Positions 51,403-61,580 of a DNA stretch of 64,000 nt are shown in pieces. Source of the stretch: an uncultured Eubacteriaceae bacterium (GTDB lineage: Bacteria; Bacillota; Clostridia; Lachnospirales; CAG-274); assembly GCA_946497035.1 (NCBI GenBank), contig CAMMIW010000007.1, positions 1 to 64,000 of the forward strand. The letters are read 5' to 3'. The notes below the pieces were generated by a model, which did not search any database, was not told where the DNA came from, and saw only the letters and a list, made by a program, of their open reading frames with translations. Positions within the stretch are counted from its first letter, which is position 1. Each line of letters begins with the position of its first letter. The translations under genes and the position numbers were made by a program.

Positions 51403-54400
51403 ATGCATTATAGCTTACCAAAAAAACAAGGGCTTTATGATCCTAAATTTGAACACGATAATTGTGGTATTGGCTTTATAGCTAATATTAAAGGTAAAAA
51501 AACCCATAATATAATAACAGATGCTATACAAATTCTTAAAAACCTTACACATAGAGGTGGGGTTGGTAGCGAAGAAGATACAGGTGATGGTGCTGGTATT
51601 TTAACTCAAATACCTCACAAATTTATGGAGAAAGTTTGTAAAAATGAAGGTATAAATTTACCAAAAGAAAAAGAATATGGCGTTGGTATGTTTTTTTGTT
51701 CTTATGATGAAAATATAAGAAATAATACTATAAAAAAGCTTAAAAATATAATAGAAGAAGAACAACAACAACTTTTAGGCTTTAGAAAAGTACCTACATA
51801 TAGTGATTGTATTGGTAAATCTGCAAAAGAATCTATGCCTTATATTATGCAAGTTTTTATTAAAAAAGATGAAAGCTTAAAAACTGAAGAAGACTTTGAA
51901 AGAAAACTTTTTATAATATGTAAAAGAGCAGAAAAAGAAATAAGATACTGTATAGATAGCGACCCTTATTTTTATTTCACTTCTTTATCTTGCAAGACGA
52001 TTGTCTATAAAGGTATGCTTACACCAGAGCAGGTAGATAAATTTTATATAGATTTATTAGATTTAGATTTTGAAAGTGCTTTAGCTTTAGTGCATTCTCG
52101 TTTTAGTACCAACACTTTTCCTAGCTGGGAAAGAGCACACCCTAATAGATACCTTATACATAATGGAGAGATAAATACAATAAGAGGTAATGTTAATTGG
52201 ATAAAAGCTCGTGAAAAAATGTTTGAAACAGAGGTTTTTTCTAAAGAAGATTTAGAAAAAATATTACCTGTTATAAATGAAGACGGTAGCGACTCGGCTA
52301 TGCTTGATAATTATATCCAGATGCTTACCCTTTGTGGATATAGTTTGCCTAAAGCTATTATGATGGCTATACCAGAGCCTTGGGAAAATGATGAAAATAT
52401 GGATAAAGCTAAAAGAGATTTTTATGCTTATAATAGTTTAATGGGAGAGGCTTGGGACGGCCCTGCGGCAGTTGGCTTTACAGATGGTGATGTAATAGGG
52501 GCTACTTTAGACAGAAATGGCTTAAGACCTGCTAGATATTATGTAACAAATGATGATTATATAATTTTATCATCAGAGGTAGGTGTTTTACCTATAAAAG
52601 AAGAAAATATTATTAAAAAAGATAGGTTAACACCAGGCAAAATGTTACTTATAGATACAAAAAAAGGTGAAATCATTGAAGATAGCCAAATAAAAGAAAA
52701 TATAGCAAATGAAAACCCTTATGGTGATTGGCTTAATGAAAATTTAATATGTTTATATAGCTTAAATAGTGAAAATTTAGAAGAAGATGAAACTTTAGAT
52801 TTACTTACAAGACAAAAGGCTTTTGGTTATGTAAAAGAAGATATTGAGCTTACTATAAAAGAGATTGTAGAAAAAGGAGAAGACCCTATAGGTGCAATGG
52901 GAAATGATGCTCCACTTGCCGTATTTTCTGAAAAAACACAACTTTTATATAATTATTTTAAACAACTTTTTGCACAAGTAACAAATCCTCCTATAGATGC
53001 TATAAGAGAGCAAATAGTAACAAGCACAATAACATATTTAGGTGGAGAAGGTAATTTATTAAAGGCTAATAGTAAAAATTGTAAAAGAATAAAATTAGAT
53101 ACACCTATACTTACAAATGAAGATTTTGCTAAAATAAAAAATATTAATAATGAAGATTTTAAAGTAGCTAACATATCAATAGTTTATAATAGAAATGAAA
53201 AAACTATGGAAGAAGCTATTAATAGTGTATTTAAACAAGTAGATGAACAAGTAGAAAATGGTGCTAATATATTAATTTTATCTGATAAAGGTGTAGATAA
53301 AGACAATATGCCAATACCTTTACTTTTAATATCAGCAGGGGTTCATCATCATTTAATAGCTACAGGTAATAGAACAAAAACAAGCATTGTTTTACAATCG
53401 GCAGAACCTAGAGAGGTGCATCATTTTGCTCTTTTAACAGGTTATGGTGCTAATGCTATAAACCCTTATTTAGCTTTTGAAACTATAAAAGAGATTTTTG
53501 AAGACGGACAACAGGCTATTAAAACTTATGTTAAAGCGGTTACAAAAGGTATTATAAAAGTAATGTCTAAAATGGGTATATCTACATTACAAAGCTATCA
53601 GGGGGCACAAATTTTTGAGGCACTTGGTATATGTGAAAATGTTGTGGATAAATTTTTTACAAATACTACTACTAGAATAGGTGGTATAGATTTAGAGCAT
53701 ATTGAAAAAGAGGCACAAATAAGACATAATGAAGCCTTTTTGAATAATGAAGATTTAACATATGGCGGCGATTATAAATGGCGTAAAGGTGGAGAGTATC
53801 ATATGTTTAACCCTCAAACTGTTACCCTTTTACAAAAGGCAGTTAGAGAAGGGGATTATAGCATATATAAACAATATGCGGAGCTTATGGATAATCACAA
53901 CGAAGGATTATGCACTATTAGAAGTATGTTAGATATACGTTTTAACGATAAGCCTATTAATATAGATGAGGTAGAAAGTGTAGAGAGTATCGTTAAAAGA
54001 TTTAAAACAGGTGCTATGAGCTATGGTTCATTAAGCCAAGAGGCTCACGAATGTTTAGCAATAGCTATGAATAGATTAGGGGGTAAATCTAATAGTGGTG
54101 AAGGTGGAGAAATACCTGAAAGATTTATACCTATGGAAAATGGAGATTCTAAATGTTCTGCTATTAAACAGGTAGCATCAGGACGTTTTGGTGTATCTAT
54201 AAATTATTTACAAAATGCAGTCGAAATACAAATAAAAATGGCTCAAGGGGCAAAACCAGGAGAAGGTGGACATTTACCAGGTAAAAAAGTTTACCCTTGG
54301 ATAGCTAAAGCAAGAAATTCTACGCCGGGTGTTTCTTTAATATCTCCACCACCACATCACGATATTTATTCTATAGAAGATTTAGCTCAGCTTATACACG

Positions 54401-55929
54401 ATTTAAAAAATGCTAATAGAAATGCTAGAATAAGCGTAAAATTGGTTAGTGAGGCAGGTGTTGGTACAATTGCAGTAGGTGTTGCAAAAAGCTCTGCAGA
54501 TGTTATATTAATAAGTGGATATGATGGTGGAACAGGGGCAGCACCTAGAACTAGTATAAGACACGCAGGTCTTCCTTGGGAGCTTGGACTTAGTGAAACA
54601 CATCAAGCTTTATTATTAAATAATCTTAGAAATAGGGTAGTTTTAGAGGCAGATGGAAAGATGCTTACAGGTAGAGATGTTTTAGTATCTTGCTTGCTTG
54701 GTGCAGAAGAATTTGGATTTTCTACCGCACCGTTAATTGCAATAGGTTGTGCTATGCTTAGAGTTTGTCATATGGATACTTGCTCGGTAGGTGTTGCTAC
54801 ACAAAATCCTGAGCTTAGAAAAAGATTTAAAGGTAAGCCAGAACATGTAGAAAACTTTATGAAATTTGTAGCTATGGACTTAAGAGAACAAATGGCTAGG
54901 TTAGGCTTTAGAACTATTGAAGAAATGGTAGGCCGTGTAGAAAAATTAGTTCCTAAAAAGGTAGATAATTATAAAGCTAAAACAGTAGATTTATCTAGCA
55001 TTTTATATCAACCTAAAGGTAATGTTTCTAATGAAGAAAGATTTTTCAATACACCACAAAACCATAATATAGAAAAATCTTTTGATTATAATACATTATT
55101 AAAATTATGTGAACCTGCTATATATGAAGATAAAGTAGTTAACGGCAAATTTAATATAACTAATATTAACCGTGTTTGTGGTACTATTTTATCTAGTGAT
55201 ATAGCAAAAATAAAAGGAGATAAAGGTTTAAAAGAAGATACTATTAATCTTACTTTTGAAGGCTCGGCAGGACAAAGCTTTGGAGCGTTTTTATCAAGTG
55301 GTGTTACAATGAAAGTTTTAGGTGATTGTAATGACTATGTAGGTAAAGGTCTTAGTGGTGGTAAAATTATAGTTACCCCTAGTGATAAAAGTAACATTAT
55401 ACCAGAAGAAAATGTTATTATAGGTAACGTTGCATTGTTTGGAGCTATAAAAGGAGAGGCTTATATTAACGGTATAGCAGGAGAGCGTTTTTGTGTGAGA
55501 AATAGCGGTGCTACTGCTGTTGTTGAAGGTATAGGTGAGCACGGTCTTGAATATATGACAGGTGGTAAAGTTTTAATTATTGGTAAAACAGGTAGAAACT
55601 TTGGTGCAGGTATGAGCGGTGGTATAGCTTATGTTTATAATGAAGATGGTAGCTTTGAAAATAAATGTAATATGGAGCTTATCATTTTAGAAAAATTAAA
55701 TGATGAAGATAAAGAAGATTTAAAACAAATGTTACAAAATCATTATAAATATACAAATAGCCAAAAAGCTAAAAATATGTTAAACAATTTTGATATAGAA
55801 ATTAATAAATTTATAAAAGTTATACCTAAAGCATATAAACAGGTTATAGAGCAAATAAAACTTGCTAAAGAAGAAGGTTTATCTGATGATGATGCTATGA
55901 TGAAAGCCTTTCAAAGTGCTATAAAATAA
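51403..55929 (+). CDS. gltB: glutamate synthase, large subunit
   Basis: 1508 residues from the ATG at 51403 (AAAGGGTG upstream); a GTG at 51394 is inside that site. Nucleophile Cys near residue 21 after a short propeptide (HDNCGIGFI), glutaminase domain to about 420, central domain to about 760, FMN/TIM-barrel domain with GYDGGTGAAPRTSIRHAG and the 3Fe-4S cysteines CAMLRVCHMDTC, then the GXGXG beta-helix (GKGLSGGKIIV, GAGMSGGIAYVYN). It turns glutamine and 2-oxoglutarate into two glutamates. No gltD follows, so the electron donor is unclear. Confidence 0.96.
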   Translation: MHYSLPKKQGLYDPKFEHDNCGIGFIANIKGKKTHNIITDAIQILKNLTHRGGVGSEEDTGDGAGILTQIPHKFMEKVCKNEGINLPKEKEYGVGMFFCSYDENIRNNTIKKLKNIIEEEQQQLLGFRKVPTYSDCIGKSAKESMPYIMQVFIKKDESLKTEEDFERKLFIICKRAEKEIRYCIDSDPYFYFTSLSCKTIVYKGMLTPEQVDKFYIDLLDLDFESALALVHSRFSTNTFPSWERAHPNRYLIHNGEINTIRGNVNWIKAREKMFETEVFSKEDLEKILPVINEDGSDSAMLDNYIQMLTLCGYSLPKAIMMAIPEPWENDENMDKAKRDFYAYNSLMGEAWDGPAAVGFTDGDVIGATLDRNGLRPARYYVTNDDYIILSSEVGVLPIKEENIIKKDRLTPGKMLLIDTKKGEIIEDSQIKENIANENPYGDWLNENLICLYSLNSENLEEDETLDLLTRQKAFGYVKEDIELTIKEIVEKGEDPIGAMGNDAPLAVFSEKTQLLYNYFKQLFAQVTNPPIDAIREQIVTSTITYLGGEGNLLKANSKNCKRIKLDTPILTNEDFAKIKNINNEDFKVANISIVYNRNEKTMEEAINSVFKQVDEQVENGANILILSDKGVDKDNMPIPLLLISAGVHHHLIATGNRTKTSIVLQSAEPREVHHFALLTGYGANAINPYLAFETIKEIFEDGQQAIKTYVKAVTKGIIKVMSKMGISTLQSYQGAQIFEALGICENVVDKFFTNTTTRIGGIDLEHIEKEAQIRHNEAFLNNEDLTYGGDYKWRKGGEYHMFNPQTVTLLQKAVREGDYSIYKQYAELMDNHNEGLCTIRSMLDIRFNDKPINIDEVESVESIVKRFKTGAMSYGSLSQEAHECLAIAMNRLGGKSNSGEGGEIPERFIPMENGDSKCSAIKQVASGRFGVSINYLQNAVEIQIKMAQGAKPGEGGHLPGKKVYPWIAKARNSTPGVSLISPPPHHDIYSIEDLAQLIHDLKNANRNARISVKLVSEAGVGTIAVGVAKSSADVILISGYDGGTGAAPRTSIRHAGLPWELGLSETHQALLLNNLRNRVVLEADGKMLTGRDVLVSCLLGAEEFGFSTAPLIAIGCAMLRVCHMDTCSVGVATQNPELRKRFKGKPEHVENFMKFVAMDLREQMARLGFRTIEEMVGRVEKLVPKKVDNYKAKTVDLSSILYQPKGNVSNEERFFNTPQNHNIEKSFDYNTLLKLCEPAIYEDKVVNGKFNITNINRVCGTILSSDIAKIKGDKGLKEDTINLTFEGSAGQSFGAFLSSGVTMKVLGDCNDYVGKGLSGGKIIVTPSDKSNIIPEENVIIGNVALFGAIKGEAYINGIAGERFCVRNSGATAVVEGIGEHGLEYMTGGKVLIIGKTGRNFGAGMSGGIAYVYNEDGSFENKCNMELIILEKLNDEDKEDLKQMLQNHYKYTNSQKAKNMLNNFDIEINKFIKVIPKAYKQVIEQIKLAKEEGLSDDDAMMKAFQSAIK

Positions 55930-55935
55930 TTTTGT

Positions 55936-55982
55936 AAAAAACAACAAAAATAAGTTATAAAATGCTATTTTTGTTGTTTTTT
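55936..55982 (+). terminator. intrinsic terminator after gltB
   Basis: 17-bp stem AAAAAACAACAAAAATA / TATTTTTGTTGTTTTTT, 13-nt loop, long T run. Confidence 0.93.
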
Positions 55983-56033
55983 TTATTAATTTATGATAAT
56001 ATTAAAAAAATAATAATTGATGAAGGGGAAAAA

Positions 56034-56720
56034 ATGGAATTATCATATAGATTAAATAAAATAGCAGAAAAAGTTATAAAAAATAGCATTGTAGCAGATA
56101 TAGGTACAGATCACGCATATATACCTATTTTTTTATATAAAAATAATAAAATAAAAGGTGCTATAGCTTGTGATATATCTAAAGGTTCTTTACAAAAAGC
56201 TATAGATAACATTAATAAATATAATTTACAAAACAATATACAAACAAGGTTAGGCAATGGATTAGAAAAAATAACGTTAGAAGACAATGTAGATACTATT
56301 ATTATTGCTGGTATGGGCGGTATGCTTATGATAGATATATTAGAAAAAGGTATAAATATAGCTAATAATAGTAAACAACTAATATTGCAACCACAAAAAG
56401 ATGTTGACAAAGTAAGACAATATTTACACAAAAATGATTTTAAAATAATAGATGACGAAATATTAAAAGATGATGGAAAATATTATACTATAATAACTGC
56501 TATAAAAGGTAAAGAAGATACTTTATATAAAAAAGAACAATATATTTTTGGTAAATTTGAAATAGAAAATAAAAGCCCAATTTTAAAGGAATATATAGAG
56601 GAACAATTGTATAAAATGGAAATAGTTTTAAAAAATATAAAAGAAACTAACATACAAAATCGTATTTTAGAAATAGAAAATAATATAAAAACATATAAGG
56701 AGGTATTAAAATGTTTGTAA
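56034..56720 (+). CDS. trmK: tRNA (adenine22-N1)-methyltransferase
   Basis: 228 residues from the ATG at 56034 (GAAGGGG upstream). An in-frame ATG at 55962 would lie within the gltB terminator and is rejected. SAM-binding motif IVADIGTDHAYIPIFL and the TIIIAGMGGMLMIDIL segment are diagnostic; the C-terminal part is coiled. It methylates A22 in tRNAs. It overlaps the Nif3-like gene by 10 bases, as in many Firmicutes. Confidence 0.92.
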   Translation: MELSYRLNKIAEKVIKNSIVADIGTDHAYIPIFLYKNNKIKGAIACDISKGSLQKAIDNINKYNLQNNIQTRLGNGLEKITLEDNVDTIIIAGMGGMLMIDILEKGINIANNSKQLILQPQKDVDKVRQYLHKNDFKIIDDEILKDDGKYYTIITAIKGKEDTLYKKEQYIFGKFEIENKSPILKEYIEEQLYKMEIVLKNIKETNIQNRILEIENNIKTYKEVLKCL

Positions 56721-57517
56721 AATGTAGTGATATTATAAATATTATGGAAGAATATGCAAATCCCAATTTAGCAGAAGATTGGGATAATGTGGGGCTTATG
56801 GTAGGTGATGAAAACAGAAATATAAATAAAATATTAGTAGCCTTAGATATAGATGATAAAATTATAGAAGAAGCGATAGAGAAAAAATGTGATATGATTA
56901 TAACTCATCACCCGTTTATTTTTAAAGGAATAAAATCTATAAAAGCTTCAGATACACTAGGGGCTAGAATTATAAAGCTTATAAAGAATAATATATGTGT
57001 TTTTTCGGCACATACAAATTTAGATATAGCTAGAAATGGCACTAACGATACGTTAGCTAAACTTTTAAACCTTGAAAAAATATCTAATTTGTTTGAAAAA
57101 GATAATAGTAGCGTAGGGCTTGGTAGAGTTGGCGAACTATCAGAAACAATGACTTTTAGCCATTTAATAGACAATGTTAAAAAAGTTTTAAATTTAAGTA
57201 ACTTAGTAGTATCTGGCGATTTAGATACACCTGTTAAAAAGGTTGGCATATGCACAGGAGCAGGTGGGGAAGTAGATTTTATGTTACAAGCTATATCAAA
57301 AGGTTGTGATGTTTATATAACAGGCGATATAAAATATCACAATTCTCAGGTGGCAAATGATTTAGGCTTATGCCTTATAGATGCAACCCATTATGCTAGC
57401 GAAGCCATAATTTTACCTGTTATATGTGATTATATAAATAGTTGTGCAAGAAGGCTTAATATGGATATAGAATGTATTGTTTCTAATGTAAATGGACAAA
57501 CGTTAAACATTGTTTAG
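56711..57517 (+). CDS. Nif3-like dinuclear metal centre protein (YqfO family)
   Basis: 268 residues. Metal ligands in MIITHHPFIFKGIKSI, SAHTNLDIARNGTND and TGDIKYHNSQVANDLGLCLIDATHYASE. It forms a hexameric toroid; suggested roles include GTP cyclohydrolase-like hydrolysis, but the biological function is unresolved. Coupled to trmK, a fixed gene pair in Firmicutes. AGGAGG lies in the trmK end. Confidence 0.9.
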   Translation: MFVKCSDIINIMEEYANPNLAEDWDNVGLMVGDENRNINKILVALDIDDKIIEEAIEKKCDMIITHHPFIFKGIKSIKASDTLGARIIKLIKNNICVFSAHTNLDIARNGTNDTLAKLLNLEKISNLFEKDNSSVGLGRVGELSETMTFSHLIDNVKKVLNLSNLVVSGDLDTPVKKVGICTGAGGEVDFMLQAISKGCDVYITGDIKYHNSQVANDLGLCLIDATHYASEAIILPVICDYINSCARRLNMDIECIVSNVNGQTLNIV

Positions 57518-57529
57518 GAGGAAATTTTT

Positions 57530-59197
57530 ATGGAAAATATAAATATAAAAGTAAAATACAATAAAAATGAAATTTTAGAAAAAACTTTTGAAAAAGGCAT
57601 AACTTTATATAATATAAAAGAACAACTTAAAGATAAATTTGATTATCCTATTTTTTTAGCAAAAATAAATAACGAAAATATAGAGCTTTTTAAAGAAGTA
57701 AATGAAGATTGTGAAATAGAGTTTTTAGATATAACTAATAAGCACGGCTATTTAACATATAAAAGAAGTGTTGCACTATTAATGATTAATGCTATAAGAA
57801 AAATTTTAGGAGAAGATATAAGAATATTTATAAAATATTCCATTAATCAAAATTGGTTTTGTGAAATAGAAAATGTAGAAATAACAGAAGATTTACTTAG
57901 CAAAATATCAAACTATATGCTTAATACAACTGTAGAAAATAAAAAAATTGAAAAAATAAATATGCCTACTAACGAATGTATTAAGCTTTTAAACAAATAT
58001 AAAATGTATGATAGAGCTAATGGCCTTAGCTTTGTGAGAAAATCTTCTATAAATTTATATAAACTAGAAGATACATACGATTATTTATATGGTCCTATGG
58101 CTGTAGATACAAAAGATTTATCTGGTTTTAAGCTTATAAAAAATGATGGTAATATGTTTACATTAAATTTTTTAGATAGGAGTAACCCTAAAGAGCTTAA
58201 AGAATATAAAAATATTAAAAAAATAATAGATGTTTTTGAAGAATCTGCTAAATGGTCTAAAATTATAGGGGTAGACTATGCAGAATCTTTAAATAGGGCT
58301 ATATGTGAGGAGCGTATAGAAGATATAATTTTAATATCTGAGGCTTTACAGGAAAAGAAAATAGCTAATATTGCTGATATGATAACTAAAAATAATAAAA
58401 AAGTAGTATTAATAGCAGGACCTTCATCTTCTGGTAAAACAACCTTTGCTAATAGAATATGTATACAGCTAAAGGTAAACGGTATTAAGCCATATGTTAT
58501 ATCTTTAGACAACTATTATTTAAATAGAGAAAATGTTCCTTTAGATGAAGATGGAAAACCAGATTTTGAATGTTTAGAATCTTTAGACGTTGAAAAAATT
58601 AATAAAGATATGGAAAGTCTTATAAAAGGCCAACCTACAGAAATACCTAAATTTAACTTTATAACAGGTAAAAGAGAAGAGGGAAAAACAATAACATTAA
58701 AGGAAAATGAAGTTATAATAATAGAGGGTATACATGGGCTTAACGAAAAAATAAGCCAAAATATAGATAAAAAAGATAAATTTAAAATATTTATAAGCGC
58801 TTTAACACAGCTTAATATAGATAGCCATAATAGAATATCTACAACAGATGCTAGAATTTTTAGAAGGCTTGTAAGAGACCATTATTTTAGAGGTTTTGGG
58901 GTTAATAAAACTATACAAATATGGGCTGATGTAATGAAAGGAGAAGTTAAAAATATATTTCCTTTTCAAGAAGAAGCAGACGTTATTTTTAATTCTGCTT
59001 TAATATATGAGCTTGCGGTTTTAAAACCTTTTGCAGAGCCATTATTATATAAAGTTACAAAAGAGGAAGAAGAATATAGTGAAGCTACAAGGCTTATAAA
59101 ATTTTTAGATAGCTTTTTACCTATTAACTGTTTAGATGCCATACCACCAAATTCTATTATTAGAGAGTTTATAGGTGGAAGTTGCTTTGAACATTAA
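57530..59197 (+). CDS. nucleoside kinase with N-terminal TGS and threonyl-tRNA-synthetase-like domains
   Basis: 555 residues. About 1-65 TGS domain, about 65-230 a ThrRS/AlaRS second-additional-domain-like part (HGYLTYKRSVALLMINAI, TYDYLYGPMA), and about 300-500 a uridine-kinase P-loop domain with IAGPSSSGKTTFANRI, SLDNYYLNRENVPLDEDG and STTDARIFRRLVRDHYFRG. A clostridial fusion of unknown exact substrate; probably phosphorylates uridine or cytidine. A terminator follows. Confidence 0.9.
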   Translation: MENINIKVKYNKNEILEKTFEKGITLYNIKEQLKDKFDYPIFLAKINNENIELFKEVNEDCEIEFLDITNKHGYLTYKRSVALLMINAIRKILGEDIRIFIKYSINQNWFCEIENVEITEDLLSKISNYMLNTTVENKKIEKINMPTNECIKLLNKYKMYDRANGLSFVRKSSINLYKLEDTYDYLYGPMAVDTKDLSGFKLIKNDGNMFTLNFLDRSNPKELKEYKNIKKIIDVFEESAKWSKIIGVDYAESLNRAICEERIEDIILISEALQEKKIANIADMITKNNKKVVLIAGPSSSGKTTFANRICIQLKVNGIKPYVISLDNYYLNRENVPLDEDGKPDFECLESLDVEKINKDMESLIKGQPTEIPKFNFITGKREEGKTITLKENEVIIIEGIHGLNEKISQNIDKKDKFKIFISALTQLNIDSHNRISTTDARIFRRLVRDHYFRGFGVNKTIQIWADVMKGEVKNIFPFQEEADVIFNSALIYELAVLKPFAEPLLYKVTKEEEEYSEATRLIKFLDSFLPINCLDAIPPNSIIREFIGGSCFEH

Positions 59198-59257
59198 TAA
59201 TTAAGCTTATTTTTAACTATTAATTAGCCTATTGCCACTTTATACTAACAATATTAT

Positions 59258-59294
59258 AGAGCCTAATTATTTAATAATATTAGGTTCTTTTTTA
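59258..59294 (+). terminator. intrinsic terminator after the nucleoside kinase
   Basis: AGAGCCTAAT pairs with ATTAGGTTCT (59258-59267, 59279-59288, one wobble), T run after. Element copy C begins at once behind it. Confidence 0.85.
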
Positions 59295-59410
59295 ATTATT
59301 GAGGCTTAGTGGTAAGGGTAAGGTTTAACATATATTTAATGTGGCCTACCTACACCTTTTAATAATATAAATGTTATAATATTATTAAAGTATTTATTAT
59401 ACAGCATAAT
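59289..59410 (+). repeat. dispersed intergenic element, copy C
   Basis: Begins TTTTTTAATTATTGAGGCTT, then TAAGGGTAAGGTTTAACATA, TATTTAATGTGGCCTACC and ends near TATTTATTATACAGC. Lies before the GntR gene. Aligns with A, B and D, with the GTTTAA-type repeats 14 bases apart reduced to one. Confidence 0.55.
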
Positions 59411-59521
59411 TATAAAATATAGTTATTATATTGAAGTTAATATTATTTTGATATATAATGTATAAATAGTAAAAAATTTAACAAATAAATAAAGGGAGCT
59501 TTGATAATAGGAGGTAAAATT

Positions 59522-60211
59522 TTGATACTTTACAATAAAGAAAAAAACGAAAGCGTAAAAGACTACATATATAGAAATATAAAAAATAATATTATGTTTT
59601 TAGAATTAAAACCAGGTGATTTAATAAGTGAAAGCGATTTAGCAAATATATTAGATGTTTCTCGCACTCCTGTTAGGGAAGTTTTAATAAGGCTAAAAGG
59701 GGAAAATTTAATAGAGGTTAAGCCACAAACAGGTACTTATGTATCTTTAATAGACTGGAGATTAATAGAAGATGGTATCTTTATAAGAGATAATTTAGAA
59801 AAACAGGCTTTAAAAGAAGCTTGTAAAAATTTTTCTAAAGAGGCTTTATTAAAAATGGAAAAATATATATTAGAGCAACAAGTTATATGTAAAAAAGAAG
59901 ATAACCTTTTAGTTTTTCACGAATTAGATAATAAATTTCACAAATTAATTTTTAGTGAGATAGGCAGACAAAATGTATGGCAAATAATTTCTAATGCTAG
60001 TAATCATTATAATAGAATGAGATTGTTAAATGAAATGAACAACAATAAAGAAGATTTAATACAACAACATATTAAATATTTTGAAATTATAAAAGATAAA
60101 AAAATAGATGAGGTGGATTGTGTAATATATACACATATAGAAGAGCCTATTAATAATTGGAAAAATTTAATAAAAAACAATATAGATATATCTAAATATG
60201 TTAGATTGTAA
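59522..60211 (+). CDS. GntR-family (FadR subfamily, FCD domain) transcriptional regulator
   Basis: 229 residues from a TTG at 59522 that has TAGGAGG 8 bases upstream. Winged helix about 10-75 (ESDLANILDVSRTPVREVLIRLKGENLIEVKPQTGTYV). FCD ligand domain with metal-binding residues in FHELDNKFHKLIF, NASNHYNRMR and QQHIKYFEII. Next to a TRAP transporter and a mannonate-oxidoreductase-like gene, both preceded by the same palindrome, so it is probably the local regulator that senses a sugar acid. Confidence 0.9.
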   Translation: MILYNKEKNESVKDYIYRNIKNNIMFLELKPGDLISESDLANILDVSRTPVREVLIRLKGENLIEVKPQTGTYVSLIDWRLIEDGIFIRDNLEKQALKEACKNFSKEALLKMEKYILEQQVICKKEDNLLVFHELDNKFHKLIFSEIGRQNVWQIISNASNHYNRMRLLNEMNNNKEDLIQQHIKYFEIIKDKKIDEVDCVIYTHIEEPINNWKNLIKNNIDISKYVRL

Positions 60212-60326
60212 AAATATACCAATATATATAATGTGAAAAATTACTATAATTTTATGTTGAAAAATATAAAATTATATCAAAATATATAGAAAAAAATAAA
60301 ATATTAACAAAACTATTGTAATAATT

Positions 60327-60360
60327 AAACTTGTATGCTAGTATACTAGTATACAAGTTT
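60327..60360. promoter_or_regulatory. candidate GntR operator before dctPQM
   Basis: A 34-bp palindrome with one mismatched pair, AAACTTGTATGCTAGT left half and ACTAGTATACAAGTTT right half. The middle is three 8-bp units GTATGCTA-GTATACTA-GTATACAA. The first 33 bases recur exactly at 63484-63516. ATTGTAA 11-17 bases upstream is also shared. Confidence 0.75.
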
Positions 60361-60383
60361 TTTGTTGCTTTGTATGAAATAAG

Positions 60384-60466
60384 GTTCTTTTAACATTAGG
60401 TATTTTTAAAATTATTTCTTAAAAATTTATCTAATTTTACCTCAATATTTGTTATAGGGCTAAAAA
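60384..60466 (+). repeat. partial relative of the dispersed element in the dctP leader
   Basis: Shares the outer segments of copy D only: AAGGTTCTTTTAACATTAGG at the left and AATTTTACCTCAATATTTGT TATAGGGC at the right; the middle is different and shorter. The dctP and uxuB-like leaders are therefore related beyond the operator. Confidence 0.4.
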
Positions 60467-60557
60467 TATTTTAAAGGAGTGTTTTTATTAGGTTATATTT
60501 ATTAAATTAGATTTGTTAGGTTATATTAAAAAATTATTATGGAAGGGAGAAAAAATT

Positions 60558-61580
60558 ATGTCAATTAATCTTAAAAAAATAACTTTATGTTTTACATTAA
60601 TTTTTGCAATGTTAAGTTTTGTAGGTTGTGAAAATATAAATGATGGTAAAAGAATAGTTAGAATATCACATGGCCAATCTACAACACACCCACAACATAT
60701 AGGCTTAGAAGCTTTTGAACAATATATAGAAGAAAGATTGCCACAATATGATATACAAATATTTCCTAATGAGCTTTTAGGACCTAGTGTTAAAGCTATA
60801 GAGCTTGTTCAAACAGGAGCTATAGATTTTGTTGTTAGTAGTACAAGCAATTTAGAAACATTTAACGATATATATCAAATATTTAGTATGCCGTATCTAT
60901 TTGATAGTGTAGAAGCTTATCATAAAGTTATGGAAGATGAAGAAATTTTAGCACCTATTTATGATTCTACAGAAGAATCTGGCTTTAAGGCGGTAACTTG
61001 GTTTGATGCAGGTACTAGAAATTTTTATGCAACAACACCAATAAACACACCAGATGATTTAAAAGGTAAAAAAATAAGAGTTATAGCTAGCCCAACAAAT
61101 ATAAAAATGATGGAAGCTTTTGGTGCAGCAGCTACACCTATGAGCTTTGGTGAAGTTTATACAGCTATTCAACAAGGTGTTATACAAGGGGCAGAAAATA
61201 ATGAGCTAGCTCTTACAAATAATAAACATGGTGAAATAGTAAAATATTATACATATAATCAACACCAAATGGTTCCAGATATGTTAGTAGGTAATTTAAA
61301 ATTTTTAGAAAGCCTTTCAGATGAAGAATACAAAGTTTTTGAAGATGCAGCTAAATTATGCACAGAGGTTGAGATAGAAGCTTGGCAAGAAGGTATAGAG
61401 CAAGCTAAAAAAGAAGCTTCAGAAGAAATGGGTGTAGAATTTATATACCCTGATGTAAATTTATTTAAAGAAAAAGTTTTACCTTTACATAAAGAGATTT
61501 TAACAGAAAATCCAAAATTAGAGCCTATATATAACAACATACAAAATGTTAATAAAGAAGTAAAGGAGAATGAAAAATGA
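60558..61580 (+). CDS. dctP: TRAP transporter solute-binding lipoprotein (DctP)
   Basis: 340 residues from the ATG at 60558 (GGGAG upstream). Lipoprotein signal with FVGC lipobox (Cys near 24). Mature part has the DctP fold with VRISHGQSTTHPQHIGLEAF, the TRNFYATTPINTPDDLKGKKIRV signature and FGAAATPMSFGEVYTAIQQGVIQGAENN. It binds a carboxylic or uronic acid outside the membrane and delivers it to DctQM. Overlaps dctQ by 4 bases. Confidence 0.93.
   Translation: MSINLKKITLCFTLIFAMLSFVGCENINDGKRIVRISHGQSTTHPQHIGLEAFEQYIEERLPQYDIQIFPNELLGPSVKAIELVQTGAIDFVVSSTSNLETFNDIYQIFSMPYLFDSVEAYHKVMEDEEILAPIYDSTEESGFKAVTWFDAGTRNFYATTPINTPDDLKGKKIRVIASPTNIKMMEAFGAAATPMSFGEVYTAIQQGVIQGAENNELALTNNKHGEIVKYYTYNQHQMVPDMLVGNLKFLESLSDEEYKVFEDAAKLCTEVEIEAWQEGIEQAKKEASEEMGVEFIYPDVNLFKEKVLPLHKEILTENPKLEPIYNNIQNVNKEVKENEK

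Noticed and set aside
55962-56033. Longer trmK start
   Set aside because: It falls inside the gltB terminator and adds a hydrophobic stretch not found in TrmK.
60327-60360. Palindrome read as an intrinsic terminator of the GntR gene
   Set aside because: T follows it here, but the identical copy at 63484 has no T tract, and exact conservation fits an operator better.
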